From assembly GCF_002896875.1 (NCBI RefSeq), contig NZ_CP023278.1, positions 1,798,001 to 1,862,000 on the forward strand: a stretch of 64,000 nt of DNA, written 5' to 3'. Positions within the stretch are counted from its first letter, which is position 1. The number at the start of each line of letters is the position of its first letter. The position numbers and the translations under genes are program-made. The stretch is from Nostoc sp. CENA543 (GTDB taxonomy: Bacteria; Cyanobacteriota; Cyanobacteriia; Cyanobacteriales; Nostocaceae). Shown piece after piece: positions 1 to 9,210 of the stretch. Under the pieces are notes generated by a model. It did not search any database. It saw nothing but the letters and a program-made list of their open reading frames with translations, and had not been told where the DNA came from.

Positions 1-108
1 CAAATTCAATATAGACTTATAACCATCAGCAATAAGTTGGGGAAATTGCTCTAGAGTAATTTGCCCTGCGATGGATAATTCATGGTTAATTTTTCTGATA
101 ATATCCAT
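1..108 (-). CDS. DUF442/protein-tyrosine-phosphatase-like protein (N-terminus only)
   Basis: The first 36 codons of a minus-strand gene that leaves the window at position 1. The ATG is at 108-106. The visible peptide begins MDIIRKINHELSIAGQIT and continues into LIADGYKSILNL. This is the opening of the DUF442 (beta-lactamase-hydrolase-like, dual-specificity phosphatase fold) family, in which the pattern of 'AGQ' followed by 'GYKSVLNLR' is conserved. The catalytic loop would lie outside the window, so activity cannot be judged. No strong ribosome binding site is visible upstream. Confidence 0.6.
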   Translation of the reverse strand, partial: MDIIRKINHELSIAGQITLEQFPQLIADGYKSILNL

Positions 109-244
109 ATCACAGCTTTGCCATAAAGGTTAGTAGTAAGGTGTTTAGCCTTACTACGCCGATTAAAACTATTTAAACTTGCAAGCATTTTAATTGAATT
201 TTTCTGCTTCAATCCAATTTAAAATATGGCTTGTAATTTGGAGT

Positions 245-412
245 TTAGAAATCTTGTTTTTTGGGAATGTCACCATTAAACGGTTGTACACCTGTTGCTG
301 GATAATTATCATCTCTGACGCTGAATATTCTAGAAACTGCACCAGAAAGGTAGTTAATTAATTGTTGACCTAAGTTTTTAATATTTTGTAATAAGCTCTT
401 AACAGGAAACAT
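245..412 (-). CDS. small conserved-looking hypothetical protein, 55 aa
   Basis: A 55-codon frame with ATG at 412-410 and TAA at 247-245. An AAGGAGAAAA ribosome binding site ends about five bases before the ATG, the best in this part of the window. The protein has an amphipathic N-terminal half (residues 5-30, leucine, isoleucine and asparagine rich) and a polar tail with a DNYPATGVQPFNGD stretch. I do not know a function. It lies 24 bp downstream of the 86-residue frame on the same strand, so the two may be co-transcribed. Confidence 0.55.
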   Translation of the reverse strand: MFPVKSLLQNIKNLGQQLINYLSGAVSRIFSVRDDNYPATGVQPFNGDIPKKQDF

Positions 413-436
413 AAATTTTCTCCTTGTATGTGGTAG

Positions 437-697
437 TTAAATGCCGATGGAATGGGAATCATTTTTGGTACTATATTTATCAGATAACTCTGTTGCATTA
501 ATTTGCCAGCATCTTTCAAAAAATTGAATTAGATCATAATTCCAACAATTCTCTAATATCTGGCGATTGCGATAAGCGTACCAAAAAATTATGGGGTTAA
601 AAATTGTATCTTCATGGATAATTGGTTGATTCAAAAAGATGCCAATTGCTTTGATAAAACTTTCGAAATATTTTTGCTTGAACATTGAAAATAGCAA
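437..697 (-). CDS. hypothetical protein, up to 86 aa
   Basis: An open frame of 86 codons, rich in aromatic residues and isoleucine (FFERCW, IIFWYAYRN), ending DSHSIGI. The composition looks like a folded small protein rather than a random frame. The start is uncertain because there is no clear ribosome binding site in front of either ATG (Met1 at 697 or Met5 at 685). It precedes the 55-residue gene by 24 bp on the same strand. No family was recognised. Confidence 0.4.
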   Translation of the reverse strand: MLFSMFKQKYFESFIKAIGIFLNQPIIHEDTIFNPIIFWYAYRNRQILENCWNYDLIQFFERCWQINATELSDKYSTKNDSHSIGI

Positions 698-1310
698 CTT
701 AAGATGTCAATTTACTAAATTTTTAATGAGAAATAGTAGATAAATAAAGCCAGCATCGCTTTTCGATGAACCCAATAGCGAAGTTGGATACTCATAGCTA
801 ATTCCTCTCGTTGATGACAACAATGACTTCTGAATCAACTACCTAAATAGATGACTGTAGAAGTGATAGTTGTAACCAGTATGTTTGGGAAACAAGCTAT
901 TGAGGCTGTCCAATTACTGCTGGCGGTTTCTACATTTTTAATTTATGGCAACAATTTGAGGAACTTGTGAGGAAATCACTCACAGGGAAATTTTTTTCTA
1001 GTTCCAGGTTAAATCTCCTAGAAGTTAGTATTTTTACTTACTGTATTGTTAATTTCGTTAATTAATTCATCAGAGAAAAATTACCCAATCACGCTGTAAA
1101 AGCTGGCTCAACTGGCAAACGGAAAACTCTACAGCTATTTTCTAGTGATTGGGGGATTCTCCTCACAAGTTCCTCAAACTTTCATTTTAGTTTGAAAAGG
1201 GAATCTTCCCTAGACTGCTATTTGTACAGAAAAGACTAGTCAAGTCTATACACCAGAAATTACACATCTAAACAGTAAAAATTATTGTCCCCTATTTTTG
1301 AGACATAATT
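698..1310. other. intergenic leader region upstream of nifJ
   Basis: This 613 bp gap holds no convincing gene. It contains the inverted repeat described separately and a possible but poor promoter in front of nifJ: TTGTAC at 1222-1227 and TATACA at 1247-1252, with a spacing of 19 bp that is longer than ideal. A 39-codon hydrophobic frame at 851-970 has no ribosome binding site. Confidence 0.4.
955..1178. repeat. 19 bp perfect inverted repeat enclosing 186 bp
   Basis: The left arm is at 955-973 and reads TTTGAGGAACTTGTGAGGA. The right arm at 1160-1178 is its exact reverse complement. Inside lies a second, shorter inverted pair, CCCAATCAC at 1084-1092 and GTGATTGGG at 1145-1153. The architecture resembles a small non-autonomous mobile element or a long structured leader. 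It ends about 130 bp before the nifJ start codon. Confidence 0.6.
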
Positions 1311-4300
1311 ATGAACAAAAAAAATGTTGCAACTATAGATGGTAATGAGGCTGTGGCTCAAGTTGTCTATCGACTCAATGAAGTCATAGCTATTTATCCT
1401 ATCACCCCTTCTTCACCGATGGCCGAATGGGCAGATGCTTGGGCTAGCGAAAATAAACCGAATATTTGGGGTACTGTACCGGCCGTAGTGCAGATGCAAA
1501 GTGAAGGCGGAGTTGCAGGTGCGGTACATGGGGCTTTACAAACGGGGTCACTAACGACTACATTCACTGCATCCCAGGGATTATTGCTGATGATCCCGAA
1601 TATGTATAAGATTGCCGGAGAACTAACACCTACAGTATTTCATATTGCGGCGCGATCGCTAGCAGCCCAAGGCCTATCAATTTTTGGCGACCACAGCGAT
1701 GTCATGGCTTGTCGGGGTACGGGTTTTGCCATGTTGTGTGCTGCGTCTGTCCAAGAAGCCCTAGATTTTGCTTTAATTTCCACAAAAGCCACCCTAGCAT
1801 CACGCATCCCTTTCTTACATTTTTTTGACGGCTTCCGCACTTCCCATGAAGTCAATAAAGTTGAACTATTAACAGATGCAGATTTACAAGCACTCATCCC
1901 CAATGAATTAATTCTGGCTCATCGTTCACGGTCTTTAACACCAGATAAACCCGTGTTACGTGGTACAGCCCAAAATCCCGATGTCTATTTCCAAGCCAGA
2001 GAAACCGTTAACCCCTATTATCTAAGCTGTCCTGACATCACCCAAAAAGTCATGGACGAATTCGCCCAACAAACTGGGAGACAATATCAACTATTTGAAT
2101 ATCACGGCGACCCCTCAGCCGAACGCATCATTATTATTATGGGTTCTGGTTGTGAGACAGTACATGAGACTGTAGATTATCTCAACACCCAAGGCGAAAA
2201 AGTTGGTGTGATGAAAGTGCGCCTATATCGCCCCTTTGATAACCAAAGATTTCTCGCCGCTTTACCCCCCACCACCCAAAGCATCGCCGTTTTAGACCGT
2301 ACCAAAGAACCAGGAAGCATAGGCGAACCTTTATATCAAGATGTAGTCACAGCACTTAATGAAGCAAATCCAAAATCCCAAATCCAAAATCTAAAATTGG
2401 TCGTTGGTGGTCGCTACGGTTTATCATCCAAAGAATTTACACCCGCAATGGTGAAGGGGATTTTTGATAACTTAGCCCAACCTACACCAAAAAATCACTT
2501 TACTATCGGCATTAACGATGATGTGACCCACACCAGCTTAGACTATGACCCCAACTTCAACATTGAACCAGACAATATAGTTAGAGCTATCTTTTACGGT
2601 TTGGGTGCAGATGGGACAGTAGGCGCAAATAAAAACTCCATTAAAATTATTGGGGAAGAAACCGATAATTACGCTCAAGGCTACTTCGTTTACGACTCCA
2701 AAAAATCCGGTTCTGTCACCGTTTCACATCTGCGTTTTGGTTCGCAACCCATCCGTTCTACTTACTTAATTACCAAAGCCAACTTTGTCGCTTGTCATCA
2801 GTGGGAATTTTTAGAAAAGTTTCCCATCCTCCAAGATATTATACCAGGCGGCACTTTCTTAATAAACGCTCCTTTCGACAAAGAAGAAATTGGGCAACAA
2901 CTCCCAGAGACTATCAAAGCCCAAATTCAAGAGAAACAACTGAAAGTTTATGCCATCAACGCCTACAAAGTAGCCCGTGAAGCAGGAATGGCTGGCAGAA
3001 TTAACACCGTGATGCAAGTCTGTTTCTTTGCATTATCTGGAGTATTGCCCAGAGAAGAAGCCATTGCAGAAATTAAAAAATCGATTCGCAAAACCTACGG
3101 TAAAAAAGGCGAACAAATCGTCCAAATGAATATTCAAGCCGTAGATACTACCTTAGATAATTTATATGAATTGGGGACTGGAGACTGGGGACTGGGGACT
3201 AGGAAAGAATTCTTGCCCAATGCCCAATGCCCCATGACCAATGCCCCAGCATTTGTCCGCGATGTCTTAGGTAAAATTATTGCCCGTGCGGGGGATGATT
3301 TACCTGTAAGTGCTTTGCCTGTCGATGGGACATATCCCACGGGAACAGCGAAATGGGAAAAACGCAATATTGCCCAAGAAATCCCGGTTTGGGACACTAA
3401 TGTCTGCATTCAATGTGGAAAATGTGTGATGGTGTGTCCCCACAGTGTCATTCGCAGTAAGGTGTATGAAGAACAAGAATTAGAGAATGCGCCACCTACT
3501 TTTAAGAGTGCTAACGCTAAAGATCATGATTGGCATGGGTTAAAATTTACTATCCAAGTAGCAGCAGAAGATTGTACTGGTTGCGGTATCTGCGTTGATG
3601 TGTGTCCGGCTAAGAATAAAGCTGAACCACGCAAAAAAGCAATTAATATGCAGCCACAATTACCCCTACGAGAAGCGGAAAGGGAAAATTGGGATTTCTT
3701 CTTGAGTTTACCTAACCCCGATAGACGCAACTTAAAGCTGACTCATATTAATCAGCAACAGATGCAAGAACCATTATTTGAATTTTCTGGGGCTTGTGCA
3801 GGTTGTGGTGAGACACCCTATATTAAGTTAGCCACACAATTGTTTGGCGATCGCATGATTGTTGCTAACGCCACAGGTTGTTCTTCTATTTACGGCGGTA
3901 ATTTACCCACTACCCCTTGGACATATAACGCTGAAGGACGGGGGCCTGCTTGGTCAAATAGTTTATTTGAAGATAACGCCGAATTTGGCTTGGGTTTCCG
4001 TATTTCTATTGATAAGCAAACAGAATTTGCTATTGAATTATTACAGCGACTAGCAAATGAAGTAGGTACAGAATTAGTAAATGACCTGCTAAATAATCAG
4101 CAAAAAGATGAGGCAGATATTTGGGAACAACGCGATCGCGTTAAAATTCTCAAGCAACGACTCACAGAAATAGCCAACCCCCAAGCACAACAACTCCTAA
4201 GTCTGGCTGATTACCTAGTAAAAAAGAGCGTTTGGATGATAGGGGGCGATGGTTGGGCTTATGATATCGGCTACGGCGGCTTAGATCACGTCATCGCTAG

Positions 4301-4940
4301 CGGGCGCAACGTGAATATTCTCGTTCTCGATACAGAGGTATATTCCAACACAGGCGGACAAATGTCTAAAGCTACACCGAAAGGGGCTGTAGCTAAATTT
4401 GCGGCTGGTGGTAAACCTGCGGCGAAAAAAGACTTGGGTTTAATTGCTATGACCTACGGTAATGTTTACGTAGCGAGTGTGGCAATGGGCGCAAGAGATG
4501 AGCATACCCTCAAAGCTTTTTTAGAAGCCGAAGCCTATAACGGCCCTTCACTAATTATTGCTTATAGCCATTGCATTGCCCACGGCATCAACTTAAGTAC
4601 AGCAATGCAGAATCAAAAAGCCGTAGTTGATTCTGGTAGATGGTTGCTATATCGTTATCATCCCGACTTAACTAAACAAGGTAAGAATCCTCTACAACTT
4701 GACTCACGCGCACCGAAGTTATCAGTAGAAGATTCAATGTATTTAGAAAATCGCTTCAAGATGTTAACAAAAATTAACCCTACATCTGCTAAACAATTGC
4801 TGCAAGAAGCGCAAAATGATGTGAATACAAGATGGCAAATGTATCAATACTTAGCAGCTAGACAAGTCGTTAATGCTGCTAAAAATCTATCAAAACTTAA
4901 TGATAAAAACGGCTCAAATTCTGAAGGGGTAGGAGTTTAG
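1311..4940 (+). CDS. nifJ: pyruvate:ferredoxin/flavodoxin oxidoreductase
   Basis: This 1209-residue enzyme is close to the usual length for single-chain PFOR. It oxidatively decarboxylates pyruvate to acetyl-CoA and passes electrons to ferredoxin or flavodoxin. In cyanobacteria it serves fermentation and, in some strains, nitrogenase electron supply. The N-terminal TPP-binding part starts with IDGNEAVAQVVYRLNEV. The two ferredoxin-type clusters are CIQCGKCVMVCP (Cys 699, 702, 705, 709) and CTGCGICVDVCP (Cys 755, 758, 761, 765). CAGCGE (Cys 829, 832) and the later TGCSSIYGG region belong to the proximal cluster and TPP site. All expected cysteines are present. The linker at residues about 621-645 is encoded by intergenic-type tandem repeats (see findings). 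The next gene follows 94 bp later on the same strand. Confidence 0.97.
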   Translation: MNKKNVATIDGNEAVAQVVYRLNEVIAIYPITPSSPMAEWADAWASENKPNIWGTVPAVVQMQSEGGVAGAVHGALQTGSLTTTFTASQGLLLMIPNMYKIAGELTPTVFHIAARSLAAQGLSIFGDHSDVMACRGTGFAMLCAASVQEALDFALISTKATLASRIPFLHFFDGFRTSHEVNKVELLTDADLQALIPNELILAHRSRSLTPDKPVLRGTAQNPDVYFQARETVNPYYLSCPDITQKVMDEFAQQTGRQYQLFEYHGDPSAERIIIIMGSGCETVHETVDYLNTQGEKVGVMKVRLYRPFDNQRFLAALPPTTQSIAVLDRTKEPGSIGEPLYQDVVTALNEANPKSQIQNLKLVVGGRYGLSSKEFTPAMVKGIFDNLAQPTPKNHFTIGINDDVTHTSLDYDPNFNIEPDNIVRAIFYGLGADGTVGANKNSIKIIGEETDNYAQGYFVYDSKKSGSVTVSHLRFGSQPIRSTYLITKANFVACHQWEFLEKFPILQDIIPGGTFLINAPFDKEEIGQQLPETIKAQIQEKQLKVYAINAYKVAREAGMAGRINTVMQVCFFALSGVLPREEAIAEIKKSIRKTYGKKGEQIVQMNIQAVDTTLDNLYELGTGDWGLGTRKEFLPNAQCPMTNAPAFVRDVLGKIIARAGDDLPVSALPVDGTYPTGTAKWEKRNIAQEIPVWDTNVCIQCGKCVMVCPHSVIRSKVYEEQELENAPPTFKSANAKDHDWHGLKFTIQVAAEDCTGCGICVDVCPAKNKAEPRKKAINMQPQLPLREAERENWDFFLSLPNPDRRNLKLTHINQQQMQEPLFEFSGACAGCGETPYIKLATQLFGDRMIVANATGCSSIYGGNLPTTPWTYNAEGRGPAWSNSLFEDNAEFGLGFRISIDKQTEFAIELLQRLANEVGTELVNDLLNNQQKDEADIWEQRDRVKILKQRLTEIANPQAQQLLSLADYLVKKSVWMIGGDGWAYDIGYGGLDHVIASGRNVNILVLDTEVYSNTGGQMSKATPKGAVAKFAAGGKPAAKKDLGLIAMTYGNVYVASVAMGARDEHTLKAFLEAEAYNGPSLIIAYSHCIAHGINLSTAMQNQKAVVDSGRWLLYRYHPDLTKQGKNPLQLDSRAPKLSVEDSMYLENRFKMLTKINPTSAKQLLQEAQNDVNTRWQMYQYLAARQVVNAAKNLSKLNDKNGSNSEGVGV
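3171..3250 (+). repeat. in-frame STRR-type repeat inside nifJ
   Basis: Inside the nifJ frame, ggggact/ggagact units (about 3172-3211) are followed by cccaatg-type units (about 3215-3250). The same two repeat families fill many intergenic gaps in this window, for example 6067-6207 and 22925-23005. Here they encode about 25 residues, LGTGDWGLGTRKEF then LPNAQCPMTNAP, in the linker between the catalytic domains and the ferredoxin domain, without breaking the frame. Confidence 0.8.
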
Positions 4941-5034
4941 GTACTGATTGGTGCAGGTCAAGAAAACCTGCACCATAGATTTATACAACTTTCCAAAATG
5001 TCAATTTAAATTAAATAAGCAGGAAAATATCAAC

Positions 5035-6066
5035 ATGGATTTAACAACAGATTACATGGGAATGAAGTTGCGATCGCCACTTGTGCCTTCAGCTTCTCCC
5101 TTAACAGGAGATATTGATAACATTGTGTGGATGGAAGATGCAGGCGCAGCCGCCGTTGTCCTTCCATCACTGTTTGAAGAACAGTTAAGCATGGAAAGTT
5201 ACGAACTGCATCATCATCTCACCTACGGCACAGAAAGTTTTCCTGAATCTTTGACTTATTTTCCCGAACCAGAAAATTTCCGTCTAGGCCCAGACGAATA
5301 TTTAGAGTTAATTTACAAAGCCAAACAAAAAGTAAAAATTCCCTTAATTGCCAGTCTTAACGGTTCTTCCTTAGATGGTTGGACAGATTACGCCAGAATG
5401 CTTGAGCAAGCAGGTGCAGCCGCCTTAGAATTAAACATTTACTCTGTCCAGACTGATCCAGACAAAACCAGCGACCAGATAGAACAAAGTTATATCAATA
5501 TGTTCCAGGTCGTCAAAGCCGCCGTTGCCATTCCTGTCTCAGTAAAACTTAGTGCCTATTTTACCAACATGGCGAACATCGCCAAACGTTTTGATCAAGC
5601 CGGAGTTGACGCTTTAGTATTATTTAACCGCTTTTACCAACCAGACATTAATCTAGAAACCCTAGAAGTACAACCCCACGTACTATTAAGCACACCCCAA
5701 GCTATGCGTTTACCTCTGCGTTGGATTGCCATTCTGTACCATCGCATCCATGCCGACTTAGCCGCCACCAGTGGAATTCACACTGCACATGATGTCTTAA
5801 AAATGCTCATGGCTGGGGCAAACATTACAATGCTGTGCGCTGTTTTATTACGACATGGCATTAACCATTTACGGTGTATAGAACAAGAAATGCGCGAATG
5901 GATGGAAAAGCACGAATATGAATCCGTCAAACAGCTGCAAGGCAGCATGAGCCAGAAAAACTGCCCCAACCCCAGTGCCTTTGAACGCGCCCAATATATG
6001 CGCGCCTTGCAGACATATAAACCAGAATGGGGCAGAATTTACGAACCTTCTTATTATCACGGTTAA
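5035..6066 (+). CDS. dihydroorotate dehydrogenase-like FMN TIM-barrel protein
   Basis: This is a 343-residue protein starting MDLTTDYMGMKLRSPLVPSA. I chose ATG 5035 because it follows AGGAAAA and fits the family start; the frame is open 29 codons further up, to a GTG at 4948. The sequence fits the PyrD/PreA-like flavin barrel: the N-terminal 'L..PLV.SASPL', a central 'LIASLNG', then 'SVKLS' and 'GVDALVLFNR'. The class-1 catalytic motif normally read as NxSCPN appears here as ELNIYSVQTD, so the Cys/Ser base and the proline-asparagine pair are missing. The true substrate is therefore probably not dihydroorotate. Its position right after nifJ suggests a redox role, but this is inference. Confidence 0.8.
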   Translation: MDLTTDYMGMKLRSPLVPSASPLTGDIDNIVWMEDAGAAAVVLPSLFEEQLSMESYELHHHLTYGTESFPESLTYFPEPENFRLGPDEYLELIYKAKQKVKIPLIASLNGSSLDGWTDYARMLEQAGAAALELNIYSVQTDPDKTSDQIEQSYINMFQVVKAAVAIPVSVKLSAYFTNMANIAKRFDQAGVDALVLFNRFYQPDINLETLEVQPHVLLSTPQAMRLPLRWIAILYHRIHADLAATSGIHTAHDVLKMLMAGANITMLCAVLLRHGINHLRCIEQEMREWMEKHEYESVKQLQGSMSQKNCPNPSAFERAQYMRALQTYKPEWGRIYEPSYYHG

Positions 6067-6207
6067 TTTTGGGCATGGGGCATAGGGCATAGGGCATTGA
6101 CTATTAAAATACAATTCTCTCCTTGTTCCCCTTGTCTCCTTGATTTCCCCATTCCCGATTCCCAATTCCCCATGCCCAATTCCCCATGCCCAATTCCCTA
6201 AATTAAT
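6067..6207. repeat. STRR-rich spacer (gggcat and ccccaat-type units)
   Basis: Directly repeated gggcata units at 6070-6100 are followed by multiple cccaattcc/ccccatg units at 6147-6199. The two blocks are partly complementary, so the transcript between the DHOD-like gene and pfkA could fold. No terminator with a T-run is seen. Confidence 0.6.
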
Positions 6208-7287
6208 ATGCGAAAAAGAATAGGTATTCTCACCAGTGGTGGTGATTGTCCAGGTTTGAATTGTGTAATTCGTGCAGTTGTCAGCCATGCCACACTAACT
6301 TATGATTGGGAAGTTTTAGGTATTCCCTATGCCACTCAGGGGTTATTAGAACGGCAAGCGATCGCTCTCAATCTCCACGGTTGGGATTTGCGCGGAATCG
6401 ACCCCTTACTGAATATGGGCGGTACAATTTTAGGCACAATTAATAAGGGTGACACCCTAACTCATGTAGATGATATCCTTGCCAGTTATAAAGCATTGGC
6501 TTTAGATGCCTTAATTGCTATTGGTGGTGATGGTAGTTTGGGAATTATTAATCAACTGGCAAACCAAGGTAATTGGAATTTAGTAGCTATTCCTAAAACC
6601 ATAGATAATGATGTCGCCATGACAGAACGCGCCATTGGCTTTGATACCGCAGTCAATACCATTGTGGATGCTTTAAATCGTCTCACCTTTACCGCCGCTA
6701 GTCACGATCGCGTCATGATTGTTGAAGTTATGGGACGCACAGCCGGACATTTAGCCCTACACGCTGGTATTGCTGGGGGTGCAGATGTAATTTTAATCCC
6801 CGAAGTCGATTACACAATTAAGGGCTTATGTCAACATATAGCCGAATTGCGCGATCGCTGGAAACGAAAATTTGCGATCGTTGTAGTAGCTGAAGGTGCA
6901 AAGTTGTGCATGGAAGATATGTGTAACACCACAGACACTACATCCCCAATTCCTACTTCCTCCCCCAAATGCGGTATAGGACAATATGTTGCAGAGCGAA
7001 TTGCCCTATTGAGTGGCGATATAATTGATACTAGGGTTTCTGTCTTAGGGCATATTCAACGAGGTGGTATTCCCTCAGCACTAGACCGCTTAACAGCAAC
7101 GGTTTTCGGCAAAGCAGCCGTAGATTTAGTAGCTCAAGGTCAGTTCGGTAAAATGTTAGCATGGCAATATGGGGAAGTAGTCCCCGTTCCCATCTCCGAA
7201 GCCGTAGCCCAAAGTCCCCTACACGTTGATCCTCAAGGTTACTTAATCCAAAGTGCGCGTTCTCTAGGAATTTATGTTGGCGAGTAG
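6208..7287 (+). CDS. pfkA: 6-phosphofructokinase
   Basis: This 359-residue PfkA-family enzyme phosphorylates fructose 6-phosphate to fructose 1,6-bisphosphate in glycolysis. The nucleotide loop TSGGDCPGLN is at residues 9-18. GGDGS is at 106-110 and PKTIDND at 129-135. A Gly in GGDG points to ATP rather than pyrophosphate, while the Lys in PKTIDND is the residue found in the mixed group-III enzymes, so the cofactor is best called probably ATP. A short variable loop rich in Thr, Ser and Pro (about residues 236-251) sits before the GIGQYVAERI helix. It lies 141 bp after the DHOD-like gene on the same strand. Confidence 0.93.
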   Translation: MRKRIGILTSGGDCPGLNCVIRAVVSHATLTYDWEVLGIPYATQGLLERQAIALNLHGWDLRGIDPLLNMGGTILGTINKGDTLTHVDDILASYKALALDALIAIGGDGSLGIINQLANQGNWNLVAIPKTIDNDVAMTERAIGFDTAVNTIVDALNRLTFTAASHDRVMIVEVMGRTAGHLALHAGIAGGADVILIPEVDYTIKGLCQHIAELRDRWKRKFAIVVVAEGAKLCMEDMCNTTDTTSPIPTSSPKCGIGQYVAERIALLSGDIIDTRVSVLGHIQRGGIPSALDRLTATVFGKAAVDLVAQGQFGKMLAWQYGEVVPVPISEAVAQSPLHVDPQGYLIQSARSLGIYVGE

Positions 7288-7553
7288 AGAAAGGCAAAAG
7301 GAAAAAGGCAAAAAATTTAAATTGGAAGACTAAATGTTTGAACCTAAAGACTAAATGCTTGAACTTAAAGCCTTAATATTCAAGCTAATCAGCACTTAAC
7401 CTTGTTTTCTTTGTACCTTTGCGTCTTTGCGCCTACCGCAAGCGAAACGCCTGGCGGCGAATGCGTAATAAAAACTCCCCATCCCAATCAACAAAGCCAA
7501 AAAATAACTAAAAATCACCTAAAACAGTAATTTACAACTCGGAGCAAAGCAAA

Positions 7554-8552
7554 GTGACTGCGAATAAAAATCACAAAAAAGGTAAATCTTTACCTCCTAA
7601 ACTAATTATCGGGATGGGGAAGTTTGTCTGGACAACCCTGTGGCAGATCATGATGTCAAAAATTGCTCCCCGAAATCAATCAGGTGAATATATTCGTCCC
7701 AATAGCGAATTGAGAAATTGGGTTAAATCTGAAGAAAATAGTCCCTATCCACCGGCAAGCGGACGTTATACCCTATATGTGGGGATGGGTTGTCCGTGGG
7801 CGCATCGTACCTTAGTAGTGCGCGCATTAAAAGGATTAGAATCAGTCATAGATGTATCCGTCGTTTCCCCTTCGGCTGAGTCTGGGGGTTGGGTGTTCGA
7901 CTCACCAGAATTAGGTTGTTCTACACTGGCTGAATTATACGCCCTTGCTCAACCTGGATACAATGGACGCTCCACAGTGCCGGTGTTGTGGGATAAACAA
8001 ACCAAAACTATTGTAAATAATGAGAGTGCAGAGATTATTGTGATGCTCAACTCTGAATTTAACGAGTTTGCAGCTAATCCTACACTCAATCTTTACCCAC
8101 AGGAACTAAAAGAACAGATTGATCAGTGGAATGAAAAAATATACACATACGTCAATAATGGTGTATACCGTTGTGGTTTTGCTCAAACGCAAACTGCTTA
8201 CAACCAAGCTTGTGAACAACTATTTACAACTTTAGATGAGATTGAGGCGGCTTTAGCTAACAGTCAATATCTCTGCGGAAATCAGGTGACATTAGCCGAT
8301 GTGCGTTTGTTTACAACGCTGTTTCGGTTCGATATTGTCTATTACGGTTTATTTAAATGTAATCTGCGCCGCATCCAAGACTATCCGCATTTAAGCATTT
8401 ACTTACGCAATTTATATCAGTTACCAGGCGTTGCAGATACTTGTGATTTAGAGAGTGTGAAACGTGATTACTATGGTAATCTTTTCCCTTTGAACCCTGG
8501 AGGAATTATTCCTCTCGGCCCTGATATATCATATTTACAAGTTAAGAATTAA
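7554..8552 (+). CDS. glutathione S-transferase, glutathionyl-hydroquinone reductase type
   Basis: A 332-residue protein of the ECM4/YqjG (GST omega/xi-like) family. The signature GCPWAHR has its catalytic Cys at residue 80. Members reduce S-glutathionyl-hydroquinones with glutathione. The thioredoxin-fold half is followed by a helical half containing YLCGNQVTLADVRLF, the usual GST C-terminal hallmark, and DIVYYGLFKCN. The start is a GTG at 7554 after CGGAGCAAAG. An internal ATG at Met21 would lose part of the N-terminus but not the catalytic Cys. Nothing nearby defines its pathway. Confidence 0.9.
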   Translation: MTANKNHKKGKSLPPKLIIGMGKFVWTTLWQIMMSKIAPRNQSGEYIRPNSELRNWVKSEENSPYPPASGRYTLYVGMGCPWAHRTLVVRALKGLESVIDVSVVSPSAESGGWVFDSPELGCSTLAELYALAQPGYNGRSTVPVLWDKQTKTIVNNESAEIIVMLNSEFNEFAANPTLNLYPQELKEQIDQWNEKIYTYVNNGVYRCGFAQTQTAYNQACEQLFTTLDEIEAALANSQYLCGNQVTLADVRLFTTLFRFDIVYYGLFKCNLRRIQDYPHLSIYLRNLYQLPGVADTCDLESVKRDYYGNLFPLNPGGIIPLGPDISYLQVKN

Positions 8553-8654
8553 TACTAAATTGGGATAATCAGTATTATATTGACCCTCTGGAATAAGTTA
8601 TGAATCTAGAGTATCAATCTAAAATCCAAAATCCAAAATCCAAAATTGTTATAA

Positions 8655-8695
8655 GGATGGGATTGCCAATCCATAAGTTAAGACTAATCCCATCC
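8655..8695. repeat. 10 bp inverted repeat, possible hairpin
   Basis: GGATGGGATT at 8655-8664 pairs with AATCCCATCC at 8686-8695 across a 21-base loop. It lies in the gap between the convergent GST and LuxR-type genes, where a terminator would be expected. There is no T-run on either side, so the terminator role is only possible. Three copies of a tccaaaa-type repeat precede it. Confidence 0.4.
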
Positions 8696-8778
8696 ATAGA
8701 GAATTACCACTGCATTGCGATCGCCAACGCCCTCTTTTGTTGAAGTTTCTCAAATTACTGGCTCTTTGTCTGAGCAAA

Positions 8779-9210
8779 TTACCCTTGTAGTAAATTTTCC
8801 TTCAAAAGTTGGGCAATCATAGCTGTTCTGGATGTGACACCAAGCTTGACAAATATACGGCGGATGTGTGTAGCCACAGTCCAAGGGCTAATGTGAAGGC
8901 GAATCCCAATTAATTTATTAGGAAGACCTTGTGCAACTAATTGAGCGATCGCCTGTTCGCGAGGACTCAGACTAAACTTTTCTTGAGATTTAGGAATAGA
9001 GCGTACTAGATAATAACGTACTCCATCTACATCAGATTCAAAAATTACTTCATTGAGCATCTGTTCTTGTTCTGTGAGTTTAAGTAGCTTGCAAGGTGTA
9101 GAATCAGAAATTTGTGTCACTAAATCCTTCAGCAAGGATTGTTTCTCAAATGCCAATTTAGTTTCATTATTGGATACATTAATCAGCCTTTTTCTATTTG
9201 AGGGTTTCAT
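8779..9210 (-). CDS. LuxR-type helix-turn-helix transcriptional regulator
   Basis: A 143-residue DNA-binding protein. The C-terminal part carries a LuxR/FixJ HTH: LSPREQAIAQLVAQGLPNK at residues 81-99, recognition region ISPWTVATHIRRIFVKLGV at 107-125. The N-terminal 75 residues form a short region with no receiver aspartate pattern, so this is not a standard response regulator. It is divergent from the E-F-E cluster, with 489 bp between the two start codons, which makes it a reasonable candidate regulator of that cluster. That link is inference from position. Confidence 0.85.
   Translation of the reverse strand: MKPSNRKRLINVSNNETKLAFEKQSLLKDLVTQISDSTPCKLLKLTEQEQMLNEVIFESDVDGVRYYLVRSIPKSQEKFSLSPREQAIAQLVAQGLPNKLIGIRLHISPWTVATHIRRIFVKLGVTSRTAMIAQLLKENLLQG

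Noticed and set aside
851-970. 39-codon hydrophobic frame in the nifJ upstream region
   Set aside because: No ribosome binding site, and it runs into the left arm of the inverted repeat.
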